From assembly GCA_947440735.1 (NCBI GenBank), contig CANESA010000042.1, forward strand, positions 1 to 5,902: a stretch of 5,902 bases of DNA, read 5' to 3'. This document shows positions 1 to 5,902 of this stretch, in pieces. The first letter of the stretch is position 1. Every line of letters starts with the position of its first letter. The notes under the pieces were generated by a model. That model had not been told where the DNA came from and did not search any database. It saw only the letters and a list, made by a program, of their open reading frames with translations. Both the position numbers and the translations under genes were made by a program. Source of the DNA: Candidatus Nanopelagicaceae bacterium. Its GTDB lineage: Bacteria; Actinomycetota; Actinomycetes; Nanopelagicales; Nanopelagicaceae.

Positions 1-1107
1 ACTACCGACTTTTCTGCTGTAGCAGATGCCGATGTCCACTTCATCTGCGTAGGAACTCCCCAAAGTAAAGATGGATTAGCTGCTGATCTGACATATGTGA
101 AATCTTCAGTAGCGGCGATTGCACCGCACCTTAAAGATGGATCACTCGTTGTAGGAAAATCAACGGTGCCAGTGGGAACTGCGCAATTGTTGCGTGAGCA
201 ATTAGCTAAAGTTGCTCCACACGCCGACCTTGCTTGGAATCCGGAATTCCTTCGTGAAGGATTTGCTGTCGAAGATACTTTAACTCCCAATCGATTAGTC
301 GTCGGAGTTGCAAATGATCGAGCTGAAGAGATTCTCAAAGAGGTCTATAAGCCAGTGATCGCACTTGGCACACCTTGGATTCGGGCAGACCTTCCTACTG
401 CAGAACTTGTGAAAGTTGCCGCCAACTCCTTCCTCGCAACAAAAATTTCATTTATCAACGCAATGGCAGAGGTGTGCGAGGCTGCAGGAGGCGATGTCAC
501 AGTACTTGCTACAGCTATTGGATATGACCCACGTATCGGTAGTCGCTTCCTTCAGGCTGGTATCGGATTTGGTGGAGGCTGTCTTCCTAAAGATATCCGT
601 GCATTTATGGCGCGTGCGCAAGAGCTTGGCGCAGATCAAGCTCTTGAATTCCTGCGAGAAATTGATGCCATCAATATGAGAGCTCGCCAGCGTGTGATCG
701 ATGTAGTGCGTGCAGATCTATCTGAAGACCTTACCCAATATAAAATCGCAGTACTCGGTGCAACATTTAAGCCCGATAGCGATGATGTTCGAGATTCCCC
801 AGCTCTTGATATTGCAGCTCAGCTTCAAGCAGCAGGTGCTGCGGTAGTAGTACATGATCCCAAGGGAATAGAACCTGCACGTAAGCGCTTTCCAAATCTT
901 GAATATGCAGAACGCGTAGCCGATGCGGTCAAAGGTGCAGATGCAATCTTGCACTTAACTGAGTGGAAGGAATATCGCGAGTTAGATCCATCTGTCATTG
1001 GTCAACTCGTAAAGTCTAAGTTCCTCATTGATGGACGAAATGCGCTCGATCGCGATAAGTGGCGTAAAGCTGGCTGGCGCGTGCATGCACTTGGCCGTTC
1101 AGATTAA
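1..1107 (+). CDS. ugd: UDP-glucose 6-dehydrogenase, 5'-truncated by window edge
   Basis: Cytoplasmic NAD-dependent enzyme that oxidises UDP-glucose twice to UDP-glucuronate, a precursor of surface polysaccharides. The frame is open from base 1, so the gene begins outside the window. 368 residues are visible; the family is usually 430-450, so roughly 70 N-terminal residues, including the GxGxxG NAD-binding start, are missing. Visible in order (fragment numbering): CVGTPQ at 16-21, STVPVGT at 54-60, NPEFLREG at 80-87, the central helix ELVKVAANSFLATKISF with Lys138 and Asn142, the catalytic-cysteine motif GFGGGCLPKD with Cys194 and Asp198, and the C-terminal UDP-binding domain with FKPDSDDVRDSP at about 256-267. 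All recognisable catalytic residues are intact. A GTG at 97 is internal to the conserved fold and is not the real start, since the conserved CVGTPQ motif lies before it in frame. It converges on purE with a 6 bp gap. Related UDP-ManNAc dehydrogenases are less likely given the NPEFLREG and GGGCLPKD sequences. Confidence 0.95.
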   Translation, partial: TTDFSAVADADVHFICVGTPQSKDGLAADLTYVKSSVAAIAPHLKDGSLVVGKSTVPVGTAQLLREQLAKVAPHADLAWNPEFLREGFAVEDTLTPNRLVVGVANDRAEEILKEVYKPVIALGTPWIRADLPTAELVKVAANSFLATKISFINAMAEVCEAAGGDVTVLATAIGYDPRIGSRFLQAGIGFGGGCLPKDIRAFMARAQELGADQALEFLREIDAINMRARQRVIDVVRADLSEDLTQYKIAVLGATFKPDSDDVRDSPALDIAAQLQAAGAAVVVHDPKGIEPARKRFPNLEYAERVADAVKGADAILHLTEWKEYRELDPSVIGQLVKSKFLIDGRNALDRDKWRKAGWRVHALGRSD

Positions 1108-1113
1108 TTAAAT

Positions 1114-1614
1114 CTAGAACCCGGTCTTCTTCTTTGTAGTGAGGTTGGCACCTTTCGCCTTTGCCTCTGCATTGATCTCTTGTAACCCTTGCTCGACCTT
1201 TGCAGCAATTGCGCTATCTGCAACACCTAAAATTCTGGCAGCAAGGAGAGCTGCATTCTTTGCATTTCCGATTCCCACAGTTGCAACTGGAATTCCTGCT
1301 GGCATCTGGACGATAGAAAGCAGTGAATCCATTCCATCTAAGTTCTTGAGTGGCACCGGTACACCGATGACGGGAAGTGAGGTAAGAGATGCCACCATTC
1401 CAGGTAAGTGCGCGGCTCCACCAGCTCCGGCAATGATTACCTTAAACCCTGCAGCTACCGCACCTTGAGCAAATGTAACCATCTCGGTCGGCATACGATG
1501 TGCACTAATAACATCCGCGATATATGAAATTCCAAGTGAATCTAAAATTGTGGCAGCCTCACTCATTACCGGCCAATCAGAATCTGATCCCATGATGATT
1601 GCAACATCACTCAT
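1114..1614 (-). CDS. purE: N5-carboxyaminoimidazole ribonucleotide mutase (class I PurE)
   Basis: Converts N5-CAIR, the product of PurK, to CAIR in de novo purine synthesis, in the cytoplasm. The 166-residue protein has the usual class I PurE length and motifs: GSDSDW at 9-14 (phosphate and substrate binding), SAHR at 37-40 with the expected catalytic His39, the glycine-rich loop [12 protein letters not shown] at 62-73, PVIGVPV at 81-87, and the [19 protein letters not shown] segment at about 104-122. The C-terminus is a short basic tail. I chose the ATG at 1614 because GGAG (1624-1621) stands 6 nt upstream and the protein then opens [14 protein letters not shown] as in family members. An in-frame GTG at 1626 would add four residues but lies on that ribosome binding site and has none of its own. 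The start overlaps the end of purK by 8 nt, so translation is probably coupled. It is the last gene of the birA-purK-purE unit. Confidence 0.96.
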   Translation of the reverse strand: MSDVAIIMGSDSDWPVMSEAATILDSLGISYIADVISAHRMPTEMVTFAQGAVAAGFKVIIAGAGGAAHLPGMVASLTSLPVIGVPVPLKNLDGMDSLLSIVQMPAGIPVATVGIGNAKNAALLAARILGVADSAIAAKVEQGLQEINAEAKAKGANLTTKKKTGF

Positions 1615-2716
1615 CGATCTCTCCACTCATGTAGTCGCGGGCATGCACTATCAACTCCTCTAAGTGTAGAAGATCTTCGCCGACTGCATTGACATGTCCA
1701 ATCTTTCGACCGGGGCGCACCTCTTTCATATATTGATGCACCTTGAGCTCTGGATTGCGGGCCATGAGGTGGAGATAGGGGCGATACATGTCGCTCTTGT
1801 CGCCGCCCAGAATATTTCCCATCACTGCAAAGGATGCGGTCATTGATGGATCGCCCAAGGGAAGATCTAATATCGCGCGCAGGTGTTGTTCGAATTGGCT
1901 TGTCACTGATCCTTCAATCGTCCAGTGACCAGAATTATGTGGCCGCATGGCAAGTTCATTAATGAATAGCTGATTACCTTTTACAAACATCTCGACAGCC
2001 ATCACTCCGACAAGGCCCACTCGTTCAGCGATCGCTAGCGCCAACGCAGATGCTTTTTCGGATACCTCAGAAGAGACAGCCGCTGGTGTAACAGTGCGAG
2101 TGCAAATTCCATTTTCTTGAATCGTCTGAGTGGGTGCCCACGTACTTGCTTGGCCATGTGGTGAACGTGCAACCATCACTGCAATTTCTGAGTCAAATTC
2201 CACAAGCTCTTCTATGAGAAGTTGAGGATGAATGGCGATGATGTCTTTGAGCAAGTCGCGGTCGGAAATCTTCCACACACCTCGTCCGTCATACCCGCCG
2301 GATATGGCTTTAGCAATTACTGGAAAGGATGTGATCTCTTCTTCGTCAGCGATGAGCTGCCACTGTGGGGAAGGAAGATCGCTGAGAACCTTGCGCATCT
2401 CCGCTTTATTCTGTGAATATATAAAGGCTGAAGATGGTGGATAAACGCGTATTCCTTCCGCCTCTAAACCTTTAATGACCGAGAGCGGAACAAGTTCGTG
2501 CTCAAAGGTGATGACATCGCACTCTCTTGCAAAATTCAAAACTTCTTTAAGGTTACGAAAATCCCCAACCACATGATCACAAATCTGTGCCGCACTATCA
2601 CTCTTATCTTGTGCGAAGAGTTTGAGAGTGACTCCTAGTGCAATAGACGGAGCCACCGTCATGCGCGCCAATTGGCCCGCACCGATAATTCCAACAACCG
2701 GGAATGAATTTCTCAC
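1607..2716 (-). CDS. purK: N5-carboxyaminoimidazole ribonucleotide synthase (PurK, ATP-grasp)
   Basis: Uses ATP and bicarbonate to carboxylate aminoimidazole ribonucleotide to N5-CAIR, which PurE then rearranges; cytoplasmic. At 369 residues it is normal length. The N-terminal preATP-grasp domain starts [11 protein letters not shown] at 9-19; the ATP-grasp domain shows the glycine-rich loop GGYDGRG at 140-146, [13 protein letters not shown] at about 168-180, and the metal/ATP-binding [12 protein letters not shown] at 253-264, followed by [17 protein letters not shown]. The C-terminal domain carries [17 protein letters not shown] at 327-343. Start is GTG at 2716; the birA stop lies just upstream and no suitable ATG is nearby, while the family motif begins within ten residues. 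The ribosome binding site is weak (GATGAG close to the GTG), so expression may rely on coupling with birA, whose stop is 4 nt away. Its end overlaps purE by 8 nt. The [14 protein letters not shown] variant is, from memory, usual for actinobacterial PurK. Confidence 0.96.
   Translation of the reverse strand: MRNSFPVVGIIGAGQLARMTVAPSIALGVTLKLFAQDKSDSAAQICDHVVGDFRNLKEVLNFARECDVITFEHELVPLSVIKGLEAEGIRVYPPSSAFIYSQNKAEMRKVLSDLPSPQWQLIADEEEITSFPVIAKAISGGYDGRGVWKISDRDLLKDIIAIHPQLLIEELVEFDSEIAVMVARSPHGQASTWAPTQTIQENGICTRTVTPAAVSSEVSEKASALALAIAERVGLVGVMAVEMFVKGNQLFINELAMRPHNSGHWTIEGSVTSQFEQHLRAILDLPLGDPSMTASFAVMGNILGGDKSDMYRPYLHLMARNPELKVHQYMKEVRPGRKIGHVNAVGEDLLHLEELIVHARDYMSGEIDE
1615..1624 (-). promoter_or_regulatory. 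Ribosome binding site deciding the purE start
   Basis: On the minus strand GGAGAG (1624-1619) precedes ATG at 1614 with a 4 nt spacer (6 nt if only GGAG is counted). The site lies inside the last codons of purK. It favours ATG 1614 over the in-frame GTG at 1626. Confidence 0.7.
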
Positions 2717-2720
2717 TGGC

Positions 2721-3482
2721 TCATCGTAGATGAATCACGTCACCGACTGTAACGATCTGCCCGCCTTCAAGGTGAAGCCGACCCTGCTCATCGAAGGAGA
2801 GTGCACGAGATCGGATCGTACTTTCAGATGGCCCGACAATGGTGACCTCCCTCCCCTGCGTTCCAGATAAAAGGGAGTACTTCTCAAGAAAACTTTCGCC
2901 TTGATCCCATTCTGTAAAATCCATCTCGAAGGCGTTGAGGAGAAGTGGAAGAAGGAAGTTTCTATCGAGTTTGGTAACTCCTGCAAGGACTAGAGATGTC
3001 GCGCCTTCGACGGGAAGCTCAGTGGTAGTCGTTGAAACATTTATTCCGATACCAATGATGACACCCTGACCGACAGAGGTAGAGATAATTCCTCCCACCT
3101 TCATCTCATCAATGAGGAGATCATTTGGCCACTTAATCGAAACGTTAGCGCTAATTTTTCTCAACGTATCGGCGATTGAAAAGCCAGCGAGCAAGGGGAT
3201 GAAACCCCAGTCATCGCGAACACGTGTTGGATTAAGATACATCGAAAAGAGAAGTGCCGTTGATGGTGGCGCAAGAAATGATCTATCCAAACGTCCGCGT
3301 CCTGCACTTTGGTAATTTGCGACGATGACATCACCACTTTTGCCATCTCCTGCAGTAATTTTATTTGCAAGATCATCTTGGGTTGACGCCGTGAGATCGA
3401 CCACGCTTACTCGCCAGTACCGCGATAAGGCCAAGGTGATTCGGCTCTGATCTAGTGGCGCTCTTGGCGCATCTATACCCAT
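2721..3482 (-). CDS. birA: Biotin--[acetyl-CoA-carboxylase] ligase, class I without DNA-binding domain
   Basis: Activates biotin with ATP to biotinyl-5'-AMP and transfers it to the target lysine of biotin carrier domains, here most plausibly that of the acyl-CoA carboxylase alpha subunit whose gene begins at 5853. The 253-residue protein has STQDDLA at 33-39, the biotin/AMP-binding loop GRGRLDR at 61-67 (canonical GRGRxGR, so Asp66 replaces Gly), KWPND at 117-121, the catalytic-type Lys128 in KVGG, GIGIN at 144-148, and a C-terminal SH3-like domain ending near RLHLEGG. It has no N-terminal winged helix, so it should not act as a biotin repressor like E. coli BirA. Start: the frame stays open upstream to 3692, but that part is antisense to conserved pccB codons and resembles no ligase. 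ATG 3482 gives an opening MGIDAPRAPLDQSRI that fits the family. A GTG at 3500, with AGGG upstream, is a possible alternative adding six residues. First gene of birA-purK-purE. Confidence 0.93.
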   Translation of the reverse strand: MGIDAPRAPLDQSRITLALSRYWRVSVVDLTASTQDDLANKITAGDGKSGDVIVANYQSAGRGRLDRSFLAPPSTALLFSMYLNPTRVRDDWGFIPLLAGFSIADTLRKISANVSIKWPNDLLIDEMKVGGIISTSVGQGVIIGIGINVSTTTTELPVEGATSLVLAGVTKLDRNFLLPLLLNAFEMDFTEWDQGESFLEKYSLLSGTQGREVTIVGPSESTIRSRALSFDEQGRLHLEGGQIVTVGDVIHLR

Positions 3483-3500
3483 GCCTAGTACCGTATACAC
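3464..3500. promoter_or_regulatory. Divergent birA/pccB promoter region (candidate elements)
   Basis: Only 18 bp (3483-3500) separate the two start codons, so promoters for both operons must lie in or beside this stretch and reach into the opposite gene's 5' codons. It contains the palindrome GTATAC (3493-3498). On the minus strand TATACG (3497-3492) would place a transcription start a few bases before the birA ATG, close to leaderless. On the plus strand TTGGCG (3464-3469), 16 bp, then TAGTAC (3486-3491) would start transcription at or just before the pccB ATG. Both matches to the sigma-70 consensus are weak, and neither start has a good ribosome binding site, which would fit leaderless messages. 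The existence of promoters here is a strong inference from gene layout; the exact boxes are guesses. Confidence 0.35.
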
Positions 3501-5072
3501 ATGAGCCCTGATCTGCACACTACTGCGGGAAAAATTGAAGATCTCCGCGAAAAAATCGATGAAGCTATCAACGCCGGCTCGGCCCGCGCCGTTGAAAAGC
3601 AGCATGCCAAGGGAAAGCACACAGCCCGTGAGCGCATTGAGATGCTCGTCGATCCAGATTCCTTTACCGAAATTGATGAGTTTGCACGTCATCGTTCAAA
3701 CCAGTTCGGAATGGAAAAATCGCGCCCTTATGGTGATGGTGTCGTCATCGGAACAGCAACTGTCGATGGGCGCCCAATCGCTCTCTACTCTCAAGACTTC
3801 ACAGTCTTTGGTGGAAGCCTCGGTGAAGTGCATGCGGAGAAAATAGTTAAGATCGCAGAATTTGCTCTGAAGAGTGGAATCCCACTCATTGGCATTAATG
3901 ACTCCGGTGGAGCACGTATTCAAGAAGGCGTTGCCTCACTTAATGGTTACGGAAAGATTTTCCGTTTAAATACACGCTCTTCTGGCGTGATTCCTCAAAT
4001 ATCTCTCATTCTGGGCCCATGTGCTGGTGGATCTGCTTACTCCCCTGCCCTTACAGACTTCACTGTCATGGTGAAGGAGACTTCGAATATGTTTATCACC
4101 GGACCAGATGTAATTAAAACTGTGACCGGTGAAGATGTTGATATGGAAGAACTTGGTGGCGCCTTTACTCATAACACCAAATCTGGAAACTCCCATTACA
4201 TGGCCGATTCTGAAGCTGATGCTATTGATTATGTGAAAGCACTGTTGTCATATCTACCGTCAAATAATATGGATGGTTCGCCTGTACTTCCCGCAACAGA
4301 GACCCTGGCAAAGAGCGCATCAGATATCTCGCTCAATACGCTCATTCCTGACTCTCCAAACCAACCATATGACATGAAAATTCTCATTGAGTCCTTAGTA
4401 GATGAGGGCGAGTTCTTAGAAGTCCATGCACTGTATGCGCCGAATATCGTTGTTGGTTTTGCGCGAATCGAAGGTCAATCTGTCGGAATCATTGCAAATC
4501 AACCTTATCAATTAGCGGGCACTCTTGATATCAATTCAAGTGAAAAAGCCGCTAGATTCTTACGTTTTTGCGATGCATTTAATATTCCAATTCTGACCTT
4601 GGTCGATGTTCCTGGTTTTATGCCGGGTACAGAGCAAGAATGGAACGGAATCATTCGCCGTGGAGCTAAGTTGCTCTACGCATATGCAGAAGCATCAGTC
4701 CCACTGGTTACCTTGATTACTCGTAAGGCATACGGAGGGGCGTTTATTGTTATGGGCTCCAAATACCTAGGAAGCGATATCAACTTTGCATGGCCATCGG
4801 CAGAAATTGCTGTCATGGGCGCACAAGGGGCAGTAAATATCCTCTATAGAAAAGATATTGCTGACGCAACAGACCCAGAGTCACTTCGCAAAGAGCTCGT
4901 CTCTGATTACACAGAAAAACTCTCGAATCCATATGCAGCAGCTGAGCGCGGAACGATCGATTCTGTTATTGAGCCAGAAGACTCACGTGCCTATATCACC
5001 AAAGCGTTTCGCACCTTAAAAACTAAGCGTGACATTCTTCCTGCGCGTAAGCATGGAAACATTCCGCTCTAA
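3501..5072 (+). CDS. pccB: Acyl-CoA carboxylase carboxyltransferase (beta) subunit, PccB/AccD5 type
   Basis: Transfers the carboxyl group from carboxybiotin to an acyl-CoA (propionyl-CoA and/or acetyl-CoA), giving methylmalonyl- or malonyl-CoA. Its 523 residues match the usual PccB length and show two crotonase-fold halves. N-terminal half: [14 protein letters not shown] at 6-19, [19 protein letters not shown] at 31-49, [17 protein letters not shown] at 131-147, and the oxyanion-hole segment [11 protein letters not shown] at 174-184. C-terminal half: NQPYDM at 287-292, [13 protein letters not shown] at 368-380, [15 protein letters not shown] at 384-398, the second oxyanion segment [13 protein letters not shown] at 409-421, and [14 protein letters not shown] at 437-450. 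It ends KHGNIPL, typical of actinobacterial PccB. By eye, Ile416 occupies the position of Asp422 in Streptomyces coelicolor PccB, so strict propionyl specificity is not assured. ATG 3501 gives the family-like opening [10 protein letters not shown], without a clear ribosome binding site. The stop TAA shares one base with the next start codon. First gene of the acc operon, divergent from birA. Confidence 0.96.
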   Translation: MSPDLHTTAGKIEDLREKIDEAINAGSARAVEKQHAKGKHTARERIEMLVDPDSFTEIDEFARHRSNQFGMEKSRPYGDGVVIGTATVDGRPIALYSQDFTVFGGSLGEVHAEKIVKIAEFALKSGIPLIGINDSGGARIQEGVASLNGYGKIFRLNTRSSGVIPQISLILGPCAGGSAYSPALTDFTVMVKETSNMFITGPDVIKTVTGEDVDMEELGGAFTHNTKSGNSHYMADSEADAIDYVKALLSYLPSNNMDGSPVLPATETLAKSASDISLNTLIPDSPNQPYDMKILIESLVDEGEFLEVHALYAPNIVVGFARIEGQSVGIIANQPYQLAGTLDINSSEKAARFLRFCDAFNIPILTLVDVPGFMPGTEQEWNGIIRRGAKLLYAYAEASVPLVTLITRKAYGGAFIVMGSKYLGSDINFAWPSAEIAVMGAQGAVNILYRKDIADATDPESLRKELVSDYTEKLSNPYAAAERGTIDSVIEPEDSRAYITKAFRTLKTKRDILPARKHGNIPL

Positions 5073-5254
5073 TGAAATTTACAATTACATCAGGAAATCC
5101 AACTCCTGAAGAGTTACTGGCCCTTGAGGCAGCTCTCGAATCGCGTAAACCTGTTGATCTCAAACCGGTTATTAAGAAAAGTATTTTTGGCCTTCCCCAG
5201 CTTCGCCAACCTTTACCTCATCAAATCACCTACGGCGCAAGAAGGTTTGACTAG
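5072..5254 (+). CDS. accE: Acyl-CoA carboxylase epsilon subunit (AccE/PccE-like), small
   Basis: A 60-residue protein directly after pccB and sharing one base with its stop (TAATG). In actinobacteria, epsilon subunits encoded at this place bind the carboxyltransferase hexamer and increase activity of the alpha-beta complex. The sequence keeps the N-terminal signature NPTPEELLALEAALESRK at 9-26, matching the family pattern of Pro-x-Glu-Glu-(Leu/Ile)-x-Ala-Leu. It also keeps a C-terminal block FGLPQLRQPLPH at 39-50, resembling the family's aromatic-GxPxLRxPLP motif, though Phe stands where Trp is common, and the final Trp-Arg is replaced by TYGARRFD. No membrane segment or signal peptide is seen. 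No strong ribosome binding site precedes it, so coupling to pccB is likely. The family assignment rests on position, size and these short motifs; such subunits diverge quickly. Its stop TAG shares one base with the maf GTG. Confidence 0.82.
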   Translation: MKFTITSGNPTPEELLALEAALESRKPVDLKPVIKKSIFGLPQLRQPLPHQITYGARRFD

Positions 5255-5256
5255 TG
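5240..5256 (+). promoter_or_regulatory. Ribosome binding site and GTG start of maf
   Basis: AGAAGG (5240-5245) precedes GTG 5254 by 8 nt and lies within the last codons of the epsilon-subunit gene. It supports the GTG as the maf start, which opens directly with the family motif (MPRIVLASQSTSR). The GTG shares its G with the upstream TAG stop. Confidence 0.6.
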
Positions 5257-5856
5257 CCAAGAATAGTTCTTGCTTCACAATCCACATCGCGAAAACGATT
5301 ACTCGTTGATGCCGGTTTGTCGCCTGAAATCATCGTAAGTAATGTCGATGAAGAGACCGAATTCTTTAATTCAATGTCTCCGGAGGATATGGTGATCGCT
5401 CTAGCTATCTCTAAGGCTCATACTGTGAGAGAGATGATCGACTTTCCAGCAATTATCATTGGCTGCGATTCAACTTTTGATGTTGATGGAGTTTCTTTCG
5501 GCAAACCAGGTACTCCAGACATTGCTCGCGCGAGAGCGCGCGCGATGAGCGGGCGCAGCGGTCTTCTACACACCGGTCACTGCATTATCGATACCGAAAA
5601 GGGCGTTGAAATTGCCGATCGAGTCACAACAAAGGTGACCTTTTCTGAGATGAGTGAGGAAGAGATTGAGAATTACATCGCATCAGGTGAGCCTCTTCAC
5701 GTTGCAGGTGGTTTTACCCTCGATGGTCATGGCTCTCCCTTCATCCCAGTAATCGAAGGCGATTACACAAATATTGTTGGAATCTCTATGCCCTTTCTTC
5801 GTAGCGCGATGAAACAACTTGGATATTCCTGGCCACAGGTAAAGGAGATGTCATGA
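5254..5856 (+). CDS. maf: Maf-family nucleoside triphosphate pyrophosphatase
   Basis: Maf proteins hydrolyse non-canonical or modified and some canonical nucleoside triphosphates to the monophosphate plus pyrophosphate, as house-cleaning enzymes; some members affect septum formation. The 200-residue protein is of normal length and shows the N-terminal substrate loop LASQSTSRKRLL at 6-17, VDEE at 31-34, the catalytic-acid motif IIGCDS at 68-73 with Asp72, the GKP lysine at 83-85, SGRSGLLHTGHC at 99-110 (the actinobacterial form of the family motif), and AGGFTLDGHGSPFIPVIEGD at about 151-170, followed by YTNIVGISMPFL. All expected catalytic residues are present. The substrate subclass (dTTP/UTP type versus 7-methyl-GTP type) cannot be set safely by eye. 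GTG 5254 is the start, with GAAGG upstream. The gene sits between carboxylase subunit genes, overlapping the previous gene by 1 nt and the next by 4 nt. Residues 91-98 are an Arg-Ala run encoded by very G+C-rich DNA. Confidence 0.94.
   Translation: MPRIVLASQSTSRKRLLVDAGLSPEIIVSNVDEETEFFNSMSPEDMVIALAISKAHTVREMIDFPAIIIGCDSTFDVDGVSFGKPGTPDIARARARAMSGRSGLLHTGHCIIDTEKGVEIADRVTTKVTFSEMSEEEIENYIASGEPLHVAGGFTLDGHGSPFIPVIEGDYTNIVGISMPFLRSAMKQLGYSWPQVKEMS
5844..5855 (+). promoter_or_regulatory. Ribosome binding site and start of the biotin carboxylase gene
   Basis: GGAG (5844-5847), preceded by AAA, stands 5 nt before ATG 5853, the clearest Shine-Dalgarno sequence on the plus strand here. The ATG overlaps the maf stop as ATGA, so the alpha subunit can be translated both by coupling and by its own site. 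Confidence 0.75.
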
Positions 5857-5902
5857 AACGCGTTCTGATTGCAAACCGTGGCGAAATTGCGATTCGTGTT
5901 AT
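5853..5902 (+). CDS. pccA: Acyl-CoA carboxylase alpha subunit (biotin carboxylase), 3'-truncated by window edge
   Basis: Only the first 16 codons and two bases are inside the window. They read MKRVLIANRGEIAIRV, the near-invariant N-terminus of biotin carboxylase domains (ANRGEIA(I/V)R), which carboxylate biotin using ATP and bicarbonate. In this operon context the full protein is expected to be an AccA3/PccA-like fusion of biotin carboxylase and biotin carrier domain of about 580-600 residues or longer, forming the holoenzyme with the PccB-type beta and epsilon subunits encoded upstream. A pyruvate carboxylase would begin in a similar way but is unlikely beside pccB and the epsilon gene. The biotin-accepting Met-Lys-Met motif lies outside the window, so the fusion is inferred. 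It is preceded by a good ribosome binding site and overlaps maf by 4 nt. Confidence 0.9.
   Translation, partial: MKRVLIANRGEIAIRV

Noticed and set aside
1081..1090. Perfect 10 bp palindrome GTGCATGCAC near the end of ugd
   Set aside because: It encodes ordinary residues, has no following U tract on either strand for a terminator, and occurs once in the window.
1104..1111. TTAATTAA palindrome at the ugd stop
   Set aside because: A short A+T-rich palindrome at a stop codon is expected by chance, and nothing near it suggests a binding site.
1139..1468. 109-codon plus-strand open frame opposite purE
   Set aside because: It mirrors the purE coding sequence, is rich in Ala/Pro from reversed codons, has no ribosome binding site and matches no family I know.
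1615..1626. GTG at 1626 as purE start
   Set aside because: It would place the start on the GGAG ribosome binding site of ATG 1614 and adds four residues not expected in the family.
3483..3692. In-frame upstream extension of birA by 70 codons
   Set aside because: It is fully antisense to conserved pccB N-terminal codons, apart from the short spacer, and shows no similarity to a winged helix or any ligase region. The frame is open by chance.
1..5902. Mobile elements, CRISPR arrays, tRNA/rRNA genes, riboswitches, long repeats
   Set aside because: Read for on both strands. The window is coding almost end to end with conserved house-keeping genes, and no direct or inverted repeat beyond about 10 bp stood out.

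Overview
The window is 5.9 kb of gene-dense bacterial chromosome carrying eight protein-coding genes, the first and last cut by the window edges. Every gene reads as actinobacterial. The PccB-type carboxyltransferase ends in the KHGNIPL motif, is followed by a small acyl-CoA carboxylase epsilon subunit, and the Maf protein has the GRSGLLHTGHC signature. The order purE-purK-birA, divergent from accD-accE-maf-accA, matches what I recall of the Mycobacterium locus purE/purK/birA/accD5/accE5/maf/accA3. Base composition by eye is only moderate in G+C, and intergenic space is almost absent. I infer a streamlined, low-to-medium G+C actinobacterium, such as the freshwater acI/Nanopelagicales type. That taxon assignment is inference, not a database result.

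Layout: (1) bases 1-1107, plus strand, the 3' part of a UDP-glucose 6-dehydrogenase gene. (2) Bases 1114-3482, minus strand, a compact birA-purK-purE operon transcribed leftward, converging on the dehydrogenase gene with 6 bp between stop codons. (3) A divergent control region of only 18 bp between the birA and pccB start codons. (4) Bases 3501-5902, plus strand, pccB, the epsilon subunit, maf and the start of the biotin carboxylase alpha subunit, each start codon overlapping the previous stop by 1, 1 and 4 nt.

Functionally, the right-hand operon encodes a biotin-dependent acyl-CoA carboxylase (beta carboxyltransferase, epsilon accessory subunit, alpha biotin carboxylase/BCCP), with the house-keeping nucleotide pyrophosphatase Maf embedded in it. 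BirA, encoded head-to-head, is the ligase expected to biotinylate the alpha subunit. PurK and PurE do the two-step ATP- and bicarbonate-dependent carboxylation of AIR in purine synthesis. The dehydrogenase supplies UDP-glucuronate for surface polysaccharide.

I see no mobile element, CRISPR array, RNA gene or convincing factor-independent terminator, and no gene-free stretch longer than 18 bp. I found no sign of a previously undescribed system. The points most worth checking are the shared birA/pccB start region and an Ile at the acyl-CoA specificity position of the carboxyltransferase.
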